Source: Synergistales bacterium 54_24 (GTDB taxonomy: Bacteria > Synergistota > Synergistia > Synergistales > Thermosynergistaceae). Taken from it: a DNA stretch of 52,614 bases. The stretch covers positions 1 to 52,614 of the forward strand of contig LGFQ01000002.1 in NCBI GenBank assembly GCA_001508935.1, written 5' to 3'. Shown one piece after another: positions 8,825 to 18,916 of this stretch. The stretch's first letter is position 1. Each line of letters opens with the position of its first letter. Below the pieces are notes generated by a model. That model was not told the origin of the DNA. It was given only the letters and a program-made list of their open reading frames with translations, and ran no database searches. Both the position numbers and the translations under genes were made by a program.

Positions 8825-11269
8825 ATGAATGTGGAGGTGGATCGTACATTGTCGCATCTGAATTTGCACACCTGGATCGCCGAGCACGGGTACCCTGCCG
8901 TATTGGATGGAGCCATGGGCACGCTCCTTCAGGAGCGGGGGTGGAACCCGCCGGCCCTGCCTGAAGAGATGAATTTGACCTCTCCCGAGGTTGTCAGATG
9001 CATACATGCAAGTTACGTCGTGGCCGGAGCGAATATCGTCGAGACGAACAGCTTCGGGGCAAATCCGATAAAACTTGCCTCTCGAAACCTCGACGGAAAG
9101 GCGAGAGAGATAAACGCCATCGCAGCGTTGCTTGCCAGAGAGGCCGTAGGCGATCGCCTTTTGGTGGCTGGCTCCATCGGGCCGTTGGGGTTGTTGATCG
9201 AGCCCTTGGGGGAACTTCCTTTTGAGGACGCCGTATCCGCTTTTAAAGAACAGGTTGCCGGGCTTGCCGAGGGCGGTGTGGACTTCATCCTCATAGAGAC
9301 GATGATTGACCTGCGCGAAGCCAAGGCGGCAGTGCTTGCGGTTAAAGAAGTCGCCCCCCACCTTCCTTTCGTCGTGAGCTTTACTTTCGAGAATAACGGA
9401 CGCACGCTCACCGGCACGCCTCCTGAGGTAGCGGCCCACTGGACGAGGACCGTCGGTGCCTCAGCGGTCGGCGTAAACTGTGGGAGCGGTCCAGAGGAAT
9501 ACATAGCTGTCGTAGATTGCTTGGCTCATCACGCTGGTATTCCGATATTTGCCTATCCTAACGCTGGACTTCCTGGATCGCAGGAGTATTGGGATCCGGA
9601 GAGATTTTCGCGCGCTGGCAGACATCTGGTCGCAGCCGGGGCTTCCGTCGTTGGGGGGTGCTGCGGCACCACGCCTCAGCACATAGAAAGCCTTGCCAAA
9701 GCCGTTCGCACTCTTTCTCTGCCCCATATAAAAGAGATTCAAGGCTCGCCGCTCTCTAGCATCTCCCGACTTAGCCTGGCAGGTGCGGAGTATCCCTTGC
9801 TTGTGGTAGGCGAGAGGATAAACGTTTCTCGGCCTTCACTTTTAAGAGAAGAAGTCTCGCGATACGAGTGGAACATTTTGAAGAAGGAAGCGCGCGAACA
9901 AGAAGAAGCGGGGGCGCACGCGATAGATGTTAACGTAAACCTTCCGCAGATCGACAGCTCTCGTGCCATGAGAGAGGCTACATTAGCCGCCGAAAGCGCA
10001 ACTGCGCTGCCGCTATCGCTCGATAGCGATAATCTGGATATGATCGAGGTGGGACTTCGCATCGCTTCTGGCATCCCGCTGATCAACTCCGTCACCGCCA
10101 AGGGTGAAAGCCTTGAGCGGGGTATAGCCTTGGCGGCAAAATACGGAGCCTGCCTTGTGGTCCTCCTTCTGGACGAACGGGGCATCTTGGAAGATGCGGA
10201 TAAAAGGATCTCTGTTGCTAAAAAGGTTTGTGAGTGCGCCGACGCCCTCGGCTTCCCCAGGAAGCGACTTTTCCTCGACGCCTTGACCCTCTCCGTCGGT
10301 TCTGATGATAACGCCGCGCGAGTGACGCTCGAGACCGTAAGGCGCATCAGGTCGTTAGGGGCTTGCTCTATCTTGGGGATAAGTAACGTCTCTTACGGCT
10401 TGCCGCAAAGACCCTTGATCAACAGGACGTTTTTGGCCATGGCGATGGCTGCAGGATTGGATGCCGTAATAGCCGATCCTTTGGATTCGAGCCTGATGGA
10501 GACGATCGCTGCGGGAAATTTGTTGGTCAAGCGCGACAGGAGCGCCACGGCGTTCATCGCCTTCTTCTCGCACAGGGAAGGCAAAAAGGAGGAGAAGGCG
10601 ACAGAAAAAGAAGCGATCCCGCAGGATCAGATGCTCCGTGCGGCGATCATACGAGGAGAGGAGAATACGGCCTCCTCTCTCGCGTCCGCACTCATAGAAT
10701 CGGGCATGCCTTCGATGAAGTTGATCAACGAGGTGCTCGTGCCGGCGCTGAACGTCGTGGGAGAGCTGTACGAGTGCGGCGATTACTTCTTGCCCCAGCT
10801 CATGAATTCGGCCAAAGCGGCTCAAGCTGCCTTCGCTGCGCTCGAAAAGGGTTTTTCTGCCGGCGAGAAATCCTTGCAAAAGGGGACGATCGTGATGGCT
10901 ACCGTGGAAGGAGATCTGCACGACATAGGCAAGAACCTTGTCGTCTTGGTCTTAAGGAGCCATGGCTACAATGTGATTGACTTGGGCAAGGACGTGCCTC
11001 TCGACGCGATTTTAAAGCGCGCTACGGACGAGAGAGCCGATATAGTCGGTTTATCTTCGTTGATGACCACCACGACGAAGGAGATGGCGCGGGCTGTCTC
11101 TGCCGTAAGGGAGAAGAATCTTCCTTTTCGCGTCATCGTGGGTGGTGCCGCCGTGACGGAGGAGTTCGCCAGGCATATCGGAGCAGATGGTTATGCGCCT
11201 GATGCTGTCGGGGCTGTTAAACTTGTGGAGACCTTTTTGGGCGATGTCGAAAGGAGGGAAGGGAAGTGA
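8825..11269 (+). CDS. metH: cobalamin-dependent methionine synthase, short form (Hcy-binding, pterin-binding and B12-binding; no AdoMet reactivation domain)
   Basis: DGAMGTLLQERGW, VNCGSGPEE, GGCCGTTPQH (Zn-Cys motifs); VVGERINVSRPSLL (pterin domain); EGDLHDIGKNLVVLVLRSHGYNVIDLGKDV (DxHxxG B12 motif); ends soon after the B12 domain. Confidence 0.92.
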   Translation: MNVEVDRTLSHLNLHTWIAEHGYPAVLDGAMGTLLQERGWNPPALPEEMNLTSPEVVRCIHASYVVAGANIVETNSFGANPIKLASRNLDGKAREINAIAALLAREAVGDRLLVAGSIGPLGLLIEPLGELPFEDAVSAFKEQVAGLAEGGVDFILIETMIDLREAKAAVLAVKEVAPHLPFVVSFTFENNGRTLTGTPPEVAAHWTRTVGASAVGVNCGSGPEEYIAVVDCLAHHAGIPIFAYPNAGLPGSQEYWDPERFSRAGRHLVAAGASVVGGCCGTTPQHIESLAKAVRTLSLPHIKEIQGSPLSSISRLSLAGAEYPLLVVGERINVSRPSLLREEVSRYEWNILKKEAREQEEAGAHAIDVNVNLPQIDSSRAMREATLAAESATALPLSLDSDNLDMIEVGLRIASGIPLINSVTAKGESLERGIALAAKYGACLVVLLLDERGILEDADKRISVAKKVCECADALGFPRKRLFLDALTLSVGSDDNAARVTLETVRRIRSLGACSILGISNVSYGLPQRPLINRTFLAMAMAAGLDAVIADPLDSSLMETIAAGNLLVKRDRSATAFIAFFSHREGKKEEKATEKEAIPQDQMLRAAIIRGEENTASSLASALIESGMPSMKLINEVLVPALNVVGELYECGDYFLPQLMNSAKAAQAAFAALEKGFSAGEKSLQKGTIVMATVEGDLHDIGKNLVVLVLRSHGYNVIDLGKDVPLDAILKRATDERADIVGLSSLMTTTTKEMARAVSAVREKNLPFRVIVGGAAVTEEFARHIGADGYAPDAVGAVKLVETFLGDVERREGK

Positions 11270-12177
11270 AAATAAAAGGCCTTTTTTCCCATGGAAGGCC
11301 TGTCGTTTCCTTTGAAATATTTCCACCGAAGCGAGACCTCCCCATAGATAGCATATATGCCACCATAGAAGAACTGAAGTCGCTGCAGCCCGACTTCATA
11401 AGCGTCACCTATGGGGCCGGAGGCTCGACGAAAGAGAGGACCGTCGAAATCGCGTCATCCATCCGAAACGTCTATGGCATAAGAGCGCTGGCCCATCTTA
11501 CCTGCGTGGGTACGTCGAAAGAGGAGGCTGATTCGATCTTAAAGGAGCTCCTTTCTTGCGGCATAAGTGATGTCTTGGCCCTCCGAGGCGACCCGCCGGC
11601 CGGCATGGATATAGATTCCGTTCCAAGGCATTTCCGCTATGCTGCGGATCTCGTGGCGCACATAAGGCGCGTCTACGGCGATGCCTTTTCGATAGGAGGG
11701 GCAGCCTATCCAGAGGGGCATGTCGAGTGCGACGATATAGAATTGCGTCTCCTTCATTTGAAAGCCAAGGTGGAGATGGGCGTCGATTTTCTGATCACGC
11801 AGCTGTTCTTTGAAAATGAGGCCTTTTACAGGTTCTTGGAGAAGGCGAGGGGCATTGGTATAAATGTGCCCATATCGGCTGGCATTATGCCGGTAGTCAA
11901 CAAGAAACAGATAGAGCGCATCGTAACGCTGTGCGGTGCCTCTATACCGCCCAAGCTGGCGCGCATCCTTTCCAAGTATGCCGATGCCCCAGAGGCCTTG
12001 GAGGACGCAGGTGTGGCCTATGCCGTAGACCAGATAGTGGATCTGCTTTCGAGCGGTGCGGACGGGGTTCACATATACACAATGAACCGCCCATGGGTGG
12101 CGCGCAGAATAATGGAAAGCATCGCCAGGCTCTTGAGAGAGTTAAAAAAACCGAAGGAGAGGGCCGAAGTGTCATGA
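11266..12177 (+). CDS. metF: methylenetetrahydrofolate reductase
   Basis: VVSFEIFPPKRD...PDFISVTYGAGGSTKERTVEIA...LAHLTCVGTSKEEADSIL...DVLALRGDPP...FLITQLFFE...GIMPV. Confidence 0.96.
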   Translation: MKIKGLFSHGRPVVSFEIFPPKRDLPIDSIYATIEELKSLQPDFISVTYGAGGSTKERTVEIASSIRNVYGIRALAHLTCVGTSKEEADSILKELLSCGISDVLALRGDPPAGMDIDSVPRHFRYAADLVAHIRRVYGDAFSIGGAAYPEGHVECDDIELRLLHLKAKVEMGVDFLITQLFFENEAFYRFLEKARGIGINVPISAGIMPVVNKKQIERIVTLCGASIPPKLARILSKYADAPEALEDAGVAYAVDQIVDLLSSGADGVHIYTMNRPWVARRIMESIARLLRELKKPKERAEVS

Positions 12178-13040
12178 GGGGTGCGGTAGATTGCCACGTT
12201 CATGTTTATCCGCCCGAGGTTATAAGGGATTGGGAGCGGATAGCTCAGAGGGAGCCCTACTTTAAGACGCTCGCCTCTGGGAAAATCCACCGCTGGGCGA
12301 CGGCGGAGGACCTGCTGACCCAGATGGAGACAGATGGCATAGGTGAAAGCTGGATCTTCGGCTTTGCCTTTTCGGATCTGGGCCTGTGTAGGCTTTGTAA
12401 CGATTATGTCATCGAATCGGTAAGGACGTCTTCGGGAAGATTGAAGGGGCTTGCCGTGGTGCCTCCCTTGGCTCCAGGGAGCGCGCGAGAGATCGAGCGG
12501 TGTCGCGAAGAGGGGCTTATAGGCGTCGGTGAGTTATTTCCTTTGGGACAGGGCTTCGACATCGCTGACAAACGCCAGACGTGGCGCTTGGCTGGGATGT
12601 GCCACGAGATGGGGCTCTTTCTCCTCGTCCACGTGGCTGAGCCCGTGGGTCATGATTATCCAGGCAAGGGAAATGTGGGACCGAAGGAAGCATACTGTTT
12701 TTGCTTCAATCATCCCGAGGTGACGACCCTCTTTGCCCACTGGGGTGGAGGGCTTTGGCTTTATGAGCTGATGCCGGAGGTGAAGTTGGCCTTGAGCAAT
12801 GCCTATTACGATACTGCGGCAACGCCCTTTTTATATGGGGCCAAAGTCTTTGACGCTGCAATGAGCGCCGGCGTCCTCGACAAAATCCTTTACGGCAGCG
12901 ATTACCCCATTCTGAGCGCGGAACGCTACAGAAGGTTACTCGAGGGGAGTTCTCTTACCGAGAAAAACAAAGAGGCCCTTCTTAAGCGCAATGCCGAGAG
13001 GTTACTCCAAGGCATTCGTGCAAGCAATAGACGGCGATAA
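12174..13040 (+). CDS. amidohydrolase / TIM-barrel metal-dependent hydrolase (Amidohydro_2-like)
   Basis: AVDCHVHVYPPEV (HxH), LFLLVHVAEP, TLFAHWGGGLWLYELM, ILYGSDYPIL; ATG overlaps metF stop. Confidence 0.8.
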   Translation: MRGAVDCHVHVYPPEVIRDWERIAQREPYFKTLASGKIHRWATAEDLLTQMETDGIGESWIFGFAFSDLGLCRLCNDYVIESVRTSSGRLKGLAVVPPLAPGSAREIERCREEGLIGVGELFPLGQGFDIADKRQTWRLAGMCHEMGLFLLVHVAEPVGHDYPGKGNVGPKEAYCFCFNHPEVTTLFAHWGGGLWLYELMPEVKLALSNAYYDTAATPFLYGAKVFDAAMSAGVLDKILYGSDYPILSAERYRRLLEGSSLTEKNKEALLKRNAERLLQGIRASNRRR

Positions 13041-13069
13041 ATAGCGATAGCAGGAGGAAACGAAAGCAG

Positions 13070-14182
13070 TTGGATCAAACGGGAAGCGTTTTGGAAAAGT
13101 TGGGCGCCGTTGAAATTCCAGAACTCACCCTCGAATCTGGAAAAAGATTAGTCAGCGTCAAGCAAGTCTATGCACAGTATGGCGAACCATCATCAGCGTG
13201 CGACAACGTGGTGTTGGTTTGCCATGCGCTTACTGGCAGCCACCACGTAGCCGGAGATGATGTCGAAGGGCTTCCGCCTGCGTGGTGGCCAAATCTCGTG
13301 GGCCCTGGCAAAGCCATAGATACGTCCTCGCTTTGCGTCATCTGCTTCAACTTCTTAGGGAGCCCATACGGCAGCACGTCGCCCGCGAGCATAAACCCAT
13401 CTACCGGGCGTCCCTATGGCATGAGTTTTCCGGTATTTTCGGTGCGCGACATGGTGCGCGCTCAAGCAGCTGCCCTTCACGAGCTTGGCGTCAAGCGTCT
13501 CGCTGCCGTCGTCGGAGGGTCTCTTGGCGGGATGCAGGCGCTCGAGTGGGCCGTGATGTATCCGCAAGTCGTGGAGCGCGCCGTCGTCATAGCAGCCCCC
13601 CTTTGTCTTTATCCCCAGGCGATAGCCTTCAATGAGGTTCAAAGGCAGGCCATAATGGCCGATCCGGAGTGGAAGGGCGGGGATTACTACCCAGGGCCTG
13701 GCCCGGAGAGCGGTTTGGCCGTGGCAAGGATGCTTGCCATGATCACGTATCGCAGCGAAGCTGTATTCGTGAGGCGTTGGATGCGCCAGTTCGCTTCAGG
13801 CCAACCGTGGGAATGGAACGGTCGCTTCCAGGTCGAAAATTACCTTCATTACCACGGCGAGGAACTGGTCCGCCGATTTGACGCCAACTGCTATATCTAC
13901 CTCACGCGAGCTATGGATCTCCACGACGTGGGCGAAGGGCGAGGAGGAGCAAAATCTGCCCTCTCCAACTTCTCCGGCAAGCACCTTTTGGCAATAGGTA
14001 TCACCAGCGATTGCCTTTTCCCCACGTGGCAGGTTGAGGAGATTTCAACAATTGGCAAGAGTGCCGGTGTAAAGGCATCATACGATGAGATCGAGAGCGA
14101 GAACGGCCACGACGCCTTTCTCATAGATGTCGATCAATTGGACGACATGCTGCGCGAATTCTGGAAAAGGACTGGCCTGTAG
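13070..14182 (+). CDS. metX: homoserine O-acyltransferase (MetX, alpha/beta hydrolase type)
   Basis: LVCHALTGSHHVAG...GPGKAIDT...FNFLGSPYGSTSPASINPSTGRPYG...FPVFSVRDMVRAQ...AVVGGSLGGMQALEWAVMYP...SENGHDAFLID; TTG start. Confidence 0.95.
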   Translation: MDQTGSVLEKLGAVEIPELTLESGKRLVSVKQVYAQYGEPSSACDNVVLVCHALTGSHHVAGDDVEGLPPAWWPNLVGPGKAIDTSSLCVICFNFLGSPYGSTSPASINPSTGRPYGMSFPVFSVRDMVRAQAAALHELGVKRLAAVVGGSLGGMQALEWAVMYPQVVERAVVIAAPLCLYPQAIAFNEVQRQAIMADPEWKGGDYYPGPGPESGLAVARMLAMITYRSEAVFVRRWMRQFASGQPWEWNGRFQVENYLHYHGEELVRRFDANCYIYLTRAMDLHDVGEGRGGAKSALSNFSGKHLLAIGITSDCLFPTWQVEEISTIGKSAGVKASYDEIESENGHDAFLIDVDQLDDMLREFWKRTGL

Positions 14183-14322
14183 ACGAAAGACGTGGTAACT
14201 AAACTATGGTCAACACACAAGAACGCAGAAGATAGGGTTCTCTTTTTCGGAGAAGGACAAGCTTTTACAAGCAAGTATGGTCAAAATTACCTTAGAAGGC
14301 TTGTAAAAGTCATAAACTGTGC

Positions 14323-14351
14323 TTGACGGTGTGCTGTAAGCATTTTATAAT
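14323..14351 (+). promoter_or_regulatory. promoter of tRNA-Leu
   Basis: TTGACG - 17 nt - TATAAT, about 12 nt before the tRNA 5' end. Confidence 0.8.
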
Positions 14352-14363
14352 AGCTTTCACCAG

Positions 14364-14450
14364 GCCGGGCTGGCGGAAGTGGCAGACGCACGGGACTTAA
14401 AATCCTGTGGACTTAGGTCCGTGCGGGTTCGATTCCCGCGCCCGGCACCA
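14364..14450 (+). tRNA. tRNA-Leu (anticodon TAA)
   Basis: GCCGGGC/GCCCGGC acceptor stem, anticodon loop CTTAAAA, long variable arm, GGTTCGATTCC T-arm, encoded CCA. Confidence 0.97.
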
Positions 14451-14632
14451 ATGCAAATATCGCCTGCATTGCTGTTCAGGCTTGCTAAAGAAAAGTAGGA
14501 CCCCTGCGGCCATAAACAAGCACTCTTTCGTAGCCAAAAAGACTAAGGAGGGCGCTTATTTGTGGGCCTCGTTCCGTGAGGTGGCCCCTAAAAATCCTAC
14601 AAAAAATTTACATGATCCACGATCGACGGCAT

Positions 14633-14662
14633 TTGACTATACCCTTGTGGCTGTGCTAATAT
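14633..14662 (+). promoter_or_regulatory. promoter upstream of the tRNA-Met pair
   Basis: TTGACT - 18 nt - TAATAT. Confidence 0.5.
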
Positions 14663-14698
14663 ATACGCGCTATGGAGTGCCGGCATAGGTGTGAAGAT

Positions 14699-14777
<79 letters not shown>

Positions 14778-14778
14778 C

Positions 14779-14855
14779 GGCGGTGTAGCTCAGGTGGCTA
14801 GAGCATGCGGTTCATACCCGCAGTGTCAGTGGTTCAAGTCCACTCACCGCCACCA
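14779..14855 (+). tRNA. tRNA with CAT anticodon (elongator tRNA-Met most likely; Ile2 not excluded)
   Basis: GGCGGTG/CACCGCC acceptor stem, anticodon loop TTCATAC, GGTTCAAGTCC T-arm, encoded CCA. Confidence 0.93.
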
Positions 14856-14887
14856 TCTTGTTATAGCTTATATGGAAACTATCGAAG

Positions 14888-14917
14888 TGGGCGGGAGTTG
14901 TACTTCCTGTCCATTTA
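14888..14917 (+). terminator. likely terminator of the tRNA transcription unit
   Basis: tgggcgggagt-tgt-acttcctgtcca imperfect hairpin with wobbles, followed by tttatta. Confidence 0.45.
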
Positions 14918-14975
14918 TTATATTAGAGTGGTCTATCCTCTAACTTCCTTGCGAAAAGTAGGTTAAAATTAGGAT

Positions 14976-16394
14976 GTGAAGGAGAGAAATATAGGCGATA
15001 AATTATTATATCGTTGTTACCAGCGGCTCATAGAAACTGGCGAGCGTCAGGGGTGGTGGAAAGACAAAGGCCCGATGCTTGTGGCAGTGTCGGGAGGAGG
15101 CGACTCTGTTGCGCTCCTCTGGTTGCTCAAAAAGTTTTGGGATGGGCAGATCGTGGCAGCGCACTTAGAGCATGGTATCCGCGGTGACGATTCCAAAGGC
15201 GATGCGAGGTTTGTTGCCGAGCTTTGCTCTCAATGGGATGTGCCGCTTGTCATGGAGTCCGTCTCTGTGCCCGAGCTACAGCGTCCTGGCGAGGGGCTCG
15301 AAGCGGCGGCCAGAAGAATACGCTACGATTTCTTGAAAAAGGCGATGGAGGGAGCGAGCGCTCGATGGGTGGCCCTGGGGCACACCAAGGACGATTTAGT
15401 GGAGACCGTTTTGTTTAATCTCTTTAGAGGTAGCGGCATTTACGGATTGGCCGGTATCCCCGAGAGGAGAGGCGAGTTGGTGAGGCCTCTCATAGAGATG
15501 CGAAGGGATGAATTGAGAGAACTTCTCAAAGAGCACTCCATTCCGTGGCGCGAAGACTCCACGAATTTCGATGTTCGTTACTCGCGAAACCTTATCCGCA
15601 ACGAACTCGTTCCATGGCTTGAGGAAAAGCTTAATCCCAACGCCTGTGAGCATGTAGCTGCCCTTGCTGCCGAAGCCCTCACCTGGCGTAAGGTGCATGA
15701 TGACCGTTGCGACACAATTCTTGAGACGGTGCGAGCGAAGCTTCCTTTGTCGTTTGTGGCCTGGAGGAGGGCTGCCGTCTTGGCCTTGGCTAATGAAGAC
15801 GTTACGCTGTCCTCTCTTGTGCGACGTGAGGGGATGCACTTAGGTCTTAAGGCGCTGAACCGCGGCAGGACGACGGAGTTGGCCTCGCTCATCGAAAAGG
15901 GAGGAAGATGGCGATTTCAATGGGAGAAAGACATAGAGGTGTGCGGTTCTTCATCGCACATCGCTTGGGTTCGGCGGGATGTGCTAAGAAGTGGTCCTGC
16001 GCCTATTTCTGTGTCTGTCGCTGAGGCTCTGTCGATAAGGACGCTCCAGTGGGGGCCGTGGCGGTTCATTTTTGAGGAAGCGCCACTGGAGGCCGCGCCA
16101 TACGTTGGAACCCATCAAGCCAGAATCTGTTGTAGATCCAAAGATGAGACCGTGGTGGTGACACCTGTGTGTCGTTTCCGCGATGTAGAACGCTTCCGCA
16201 CTTTTGTCCCATGGTGGTTGGAGGCATGGTGGCCAATCTTATCCATAAGTAGTACAATAACTTACTGGATGCCGCTTTATGGCGGTCGTCATGAACCTCA
16301 AAATAGACCAGGGCCGAGAATGAGCATTTGTGTGACTTGCGCTGTCGAAGGGGAAAGGCAATCCGTCAGGGGGAATGATCAGGTTGTCCTTTGA
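14976..16394 (+). CDS. tilS: tRNA(Ile)-lysidine synthetase
   Basis: MLVAVSGGGDSVALLWLL (PP-loop), AAHLEHGIRGDDSKGDARFV, ALGHTKDDLVETVLFNLFRGSGIYGLAGI; tilS-hpt-ftsH order. Confidence 0.92.
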   Translation: MKERNIGDKLLYRCYQRLIETGERQGWWKDKGPMLVAVSGGGDSVALLWLLKKFWDGQIVAAHLEHGIRGDDSKGDARFVAELCSQWDVPLVMESVSVPELQRPGEGLEAAARRIRYDFLKKAMEGASARWVALGHTKDDLVETVLFNLFRGSGIYGLAGIPERRGELVRPLIEMRRDELRELLKEHSIPWREDSTNFDVRYSRNLIRNELVPWLEEKLNPNACEHVAALAAEALTWRKVHDDRCDTILETVRAKLPLSFVAWRRAAVLALANEDVTLSSLVRREGMHLGLKALNRGRTTELASLIEKGGRWRFQWEKDIEVCGSSSHIAWVRRDVLRSGPAPISVSVAEALSIRTLQWGPWRFIFEEAPLEAAPYVGTHQARICCRSKDETVVVTPVCRFRDVERFRTFVPWWLEAWWPILSISSTITYWMPLYGGRHEPQNRPGPRMSICVTCAVEGERQSVRGNDQVVL

Positions 16395-16920
16395 GTTGGA
16401 CAGGATGTTGATCTCAGAAGAGACGCTTCGGTCTCGCGTGAAGGAATTGGCTTACCAAATATCAGCCGATTACACTAACAAAAAGCTCGTGGCCGTGGCT
16501 ATACTCAAAGGTGCGGTAGTCTTTTTGGTCGACCTGATGCGATATCTTGATCCTTCTGTAGAACTTCACATTGACTTCATGGCCGTTTCGTCGTATGGGG
16601 CTTCGACTCAGTCGAGCGGGATTCTCAAAATTACGAAGGATTTGGACGTCGACGTCAAGGGCGAGAACGTCCTCTTGGTCGAGGATATAGTAGATACGGG
16701 GTTGACCCTGTCTTACCTTGTGAGGCTGTTACAGGAAAGAGAACCGTTGAGCCTTAAGGTGTGCGTGCTCTTGGATAAGCCGGATCGCAGGGAAGCAGAG
16801 GTGCAGGTGGATTATCGTGGTTTTTCCATACCGAATGAGTTTGTTGTGGGGTATGGGTTGGATTGCGCCGGAATGTGGCGCAACCTCTCTTCCATATATG
16901 TGGTGAAGGAGAGAGGATAG
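16375..16920 (+). CDS. hpt: hypoxanthine phosphoribosyltransferase
   Basis: VAILKGAVVFLVDLMRYLD...LHIDFMAVSSYG...VLLVEDIVDTGLTLSYLV (PRPP motif)...NEFVVGYGLDCAGMWRNL. Confidence 0.96.
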   Translation: MIRLSFELDRMLISEETLRSRVKELAYQISADYTNKKLVAVAILKGAVVFLVDLMRYLDPSVELHIDFMAVSSYGASTQSSGILKITKDLDVDVKGENVLLVEDIVDTGLTLSYLVRLLQEREPLSLKVCVLLDKPDRREAEVQVDYRGFSIPNEFVVGYGLDCAGMWRNLSSIYVVKERG

Positions 16921-16965
16921 CTTACAGAAATGGTCACCTATGTGAGGTGTTGAAAATTGGGACGA

Positions 16966-18864
16966 ATGGCTAAAAATTTGGGACTTTACCTCGTGTTGAT
17001 CGTGTTGGTCGTCAGCCTGGTCAACATGTTTCTCGCCCCAGTCCAGGGGCCAGAGCAAGTGCGCACGATCAGTTACAGTGAGTTCCTGTCCGCCGTTGAG
17101 GCGGGAAAGGTGCGCTCTGTTCAAATTCAAGGCGACGTTGTCCACGGCCGTTACAGCGATGGCACCGAGTTCAAGAGCTATACCATAGGAGTTGGAGATA
17201 TTGCCAAGGATATAGCTGCTAAGGGTGTAAATGTGGAAGTAATACCTCCGGAGCGCTCACCGTGGTGGGCTGCTATGATGTCCTCGCTCTTCCCGACACT
17301 TCTGCTCATAGGCGCCTGGATATTCATCCTCTATCACATGCAAGGCGGGGGCAGTAAGGTGATGAGCTTTGCTAAAAGTAAGGCAAAGCTTTTCGTAGAC
17401 AATCGTCCGAAGGTCACCTTCGCGGATGTCGCCGGTTGCGATGAAGCGAAAGAGGAACTTGAGGAGGTCGTCGAGTTCCTAAAGAATCCCAAAAAGTTTA
17501 TAGGTCTGGGAGCTCGCATTCCAAAGGGCGTCCTGCTGCTCGGAGCGCCGGGAGTCGGCAAAACCCTCCTCGCGAGGGCTGTGGCTGGAGAGGCGGATGT
17601 GCCATTTCTTAGCGTGAGTGGCTCCGACTTCGTCGAGATGTTCGTGGGTGTAGGTGCTGCGAGGGTGCGCGATCTCTTCGAGCAGGCGAAAAAATATCAA
17701 CCGTGCATAGTCTTCGTAGACGAGATAGATGCTGTAGGACGTCACAGGGGTGCGGGCCTCGGAGGAGGTCATGATGAAAGAGAGCAAACGTTGAATCAGC
17801 TGCTCGTGGAGATGGATGGCTTTGACGTATCGACGGGCATCATAGTGATGGCCGCCACGAACAGGCCTGACATCCTCGACCCGGCATTGCTTCGCCCCGG
17901 GCGCTTCGATCGGCACGTTATCGTGGACAAACCGGACTTCAAGGGGAGGCTTGCTATACTTCAGGTCCATATGAGGGGCAAAGCCCTCGATAAAGACGTC
18001 AACCTGGAGGTCATAGCGAAACGCACTCCCGGCTTTGTGGGAGCCGACCTCGAGAACTTGGTCAATGAGGCTGCCCTTCTTGCGGCTCGGCGAGGCAAGA
18101 AGGCGATTTCCATGGCTGAACTGGAAGAGGCCATAGACCGTGCAATAGCTGGTCCAGAGCGGAAAAGCCGCATAATCAGTCCAAGAGAGAAAGAGATAAT
18201 AGCTTTCCACGAAGCGGGTCATGCGATGGTGGCTAAGATGCTCCCCGGGTGCGATCCTGTACATAAAATTTCTATAATACCTCGTGGCCATAATGCACTG
18301 GGCTATACCCTACAGTTGCCTGAAGAAGATCGTTTTCTCATCTCTAAGGGAGAACTCAAAAACCGAATATGCATCCTTCTCGGAGGTAGGGTAGCTGAGG
18401 AGCTATATTGTGATGACATAACGACTGGAGCTCAGAACGACCTTGAGAGAGCCACTCAAATAGCCAGAGAGATGGTGACGGAGTTTGGCATGAGCGACCG
18501 CCTCGGCCCGGTTCGCTTAGGTCGTAAGCAGCACGAGGTCTTCCTCGGGCGCGACATCATGGAAGATCGCAATTACAGTGAGGAAATAGCCTATGCCATC
18601 GATCAAGAGCTGCGGAGCATCATCGACGATTGTTATAAAATCGTGCGCACCATCTTGACCGAGCAAGGTGAAGCGCTCAAAGAGGTGACCAAAGAGCTCT
18701 TGGCCCGTGAAGTTTTGGAAGGTGACGAGTTGGATAAGCTATTGGAAGGCGTCGAAGCCAAAAAGGGTGAAGGGATGGTCGCCTCTGAAGGCAAAATGAG
18801 ATCCAACTTGAAGGCCGATGCCCCTAAAAGGGATGGGTGGAGGCCATCGGTTGAGCCGGCTTGA
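16966..18864 (+). CDS. ftsH: ATP-dependent zinc metalloprotease FtsH
   Basis: N-terminal [42 protein letters not shown]. Confidence 0.98.
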   Translation: MAKNLGLYLVLIVLVVSLVNMFLAPVQGPEQVRTISYSEFLSAVEAGKVRSVQIQGDVVHGRYSDGTEFKSYTIGVGDIAKDIAAKGVNVEVIPPERSPWWAAMMSSLFPTLLLIGAWIFILYHMQGGGSKVMSFAKSKAKLFVDNRPKVTFADVAGCDEAKEELEEVVEFLKNPKKFIGLGARIPKGVLLLGAPGVGKTLLARAVAGEADVPFLSVSGSDFVEMFVGVGAARVRDLFEQAKKYQPCIVFVDEIDAVGRHRGAGLGGGHDEREQTLNQLLVEMDGFDVSTGIIVMAATNRPDILDPALLRPGRFDRHVIVDKPDFKGRLAILQVHMRGKALDKDVNLEVIAKRTPGFVGADLENLVNEAALLAARRGKKAISMAELEEAIDRAIAGPERKSRIISPREKEIIAFHEAGHAMVAKMLPGCDPVHKISIIPRGHNALGYTLQLPEEDRFLISKGELKNRICILLGGRVAEELYCDDITTGAQNDLERATQIAREMVTEFGMSDRLGPVRLGRKQHEVFLGRDIMEDRNYSEEIAYAIDQELRSIIDDCYKIVRTILTEQGEALKEVTKELLAREVLEGDELDKLLEGVEAKKGEGMVASEGKMRSNLKADAPKRDGWRPSVEPA

Positions 18865-18916
18865 GCCTTTGAGGCTTTTGTGTCTCTTTGGGTTTAGTTA
18901 AAGAGGATCGTTTTTT

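Noticed and set aside
14407-14688. ORF of 93 aa overlapping tRNA-Leu
   Set aside because: It starts inside the tRNA gene and has no recognisable domain; likely spurious.
16120-16380. Unusual C-terminus of TilS suggesting a frameshift
   Set aside because: Other frames contain stops and do not restore a better TilS_C domain; the existing frame keeps a plausible MP....R..P motif and runs to a normal overlap with hpt, so divergence is simpler.
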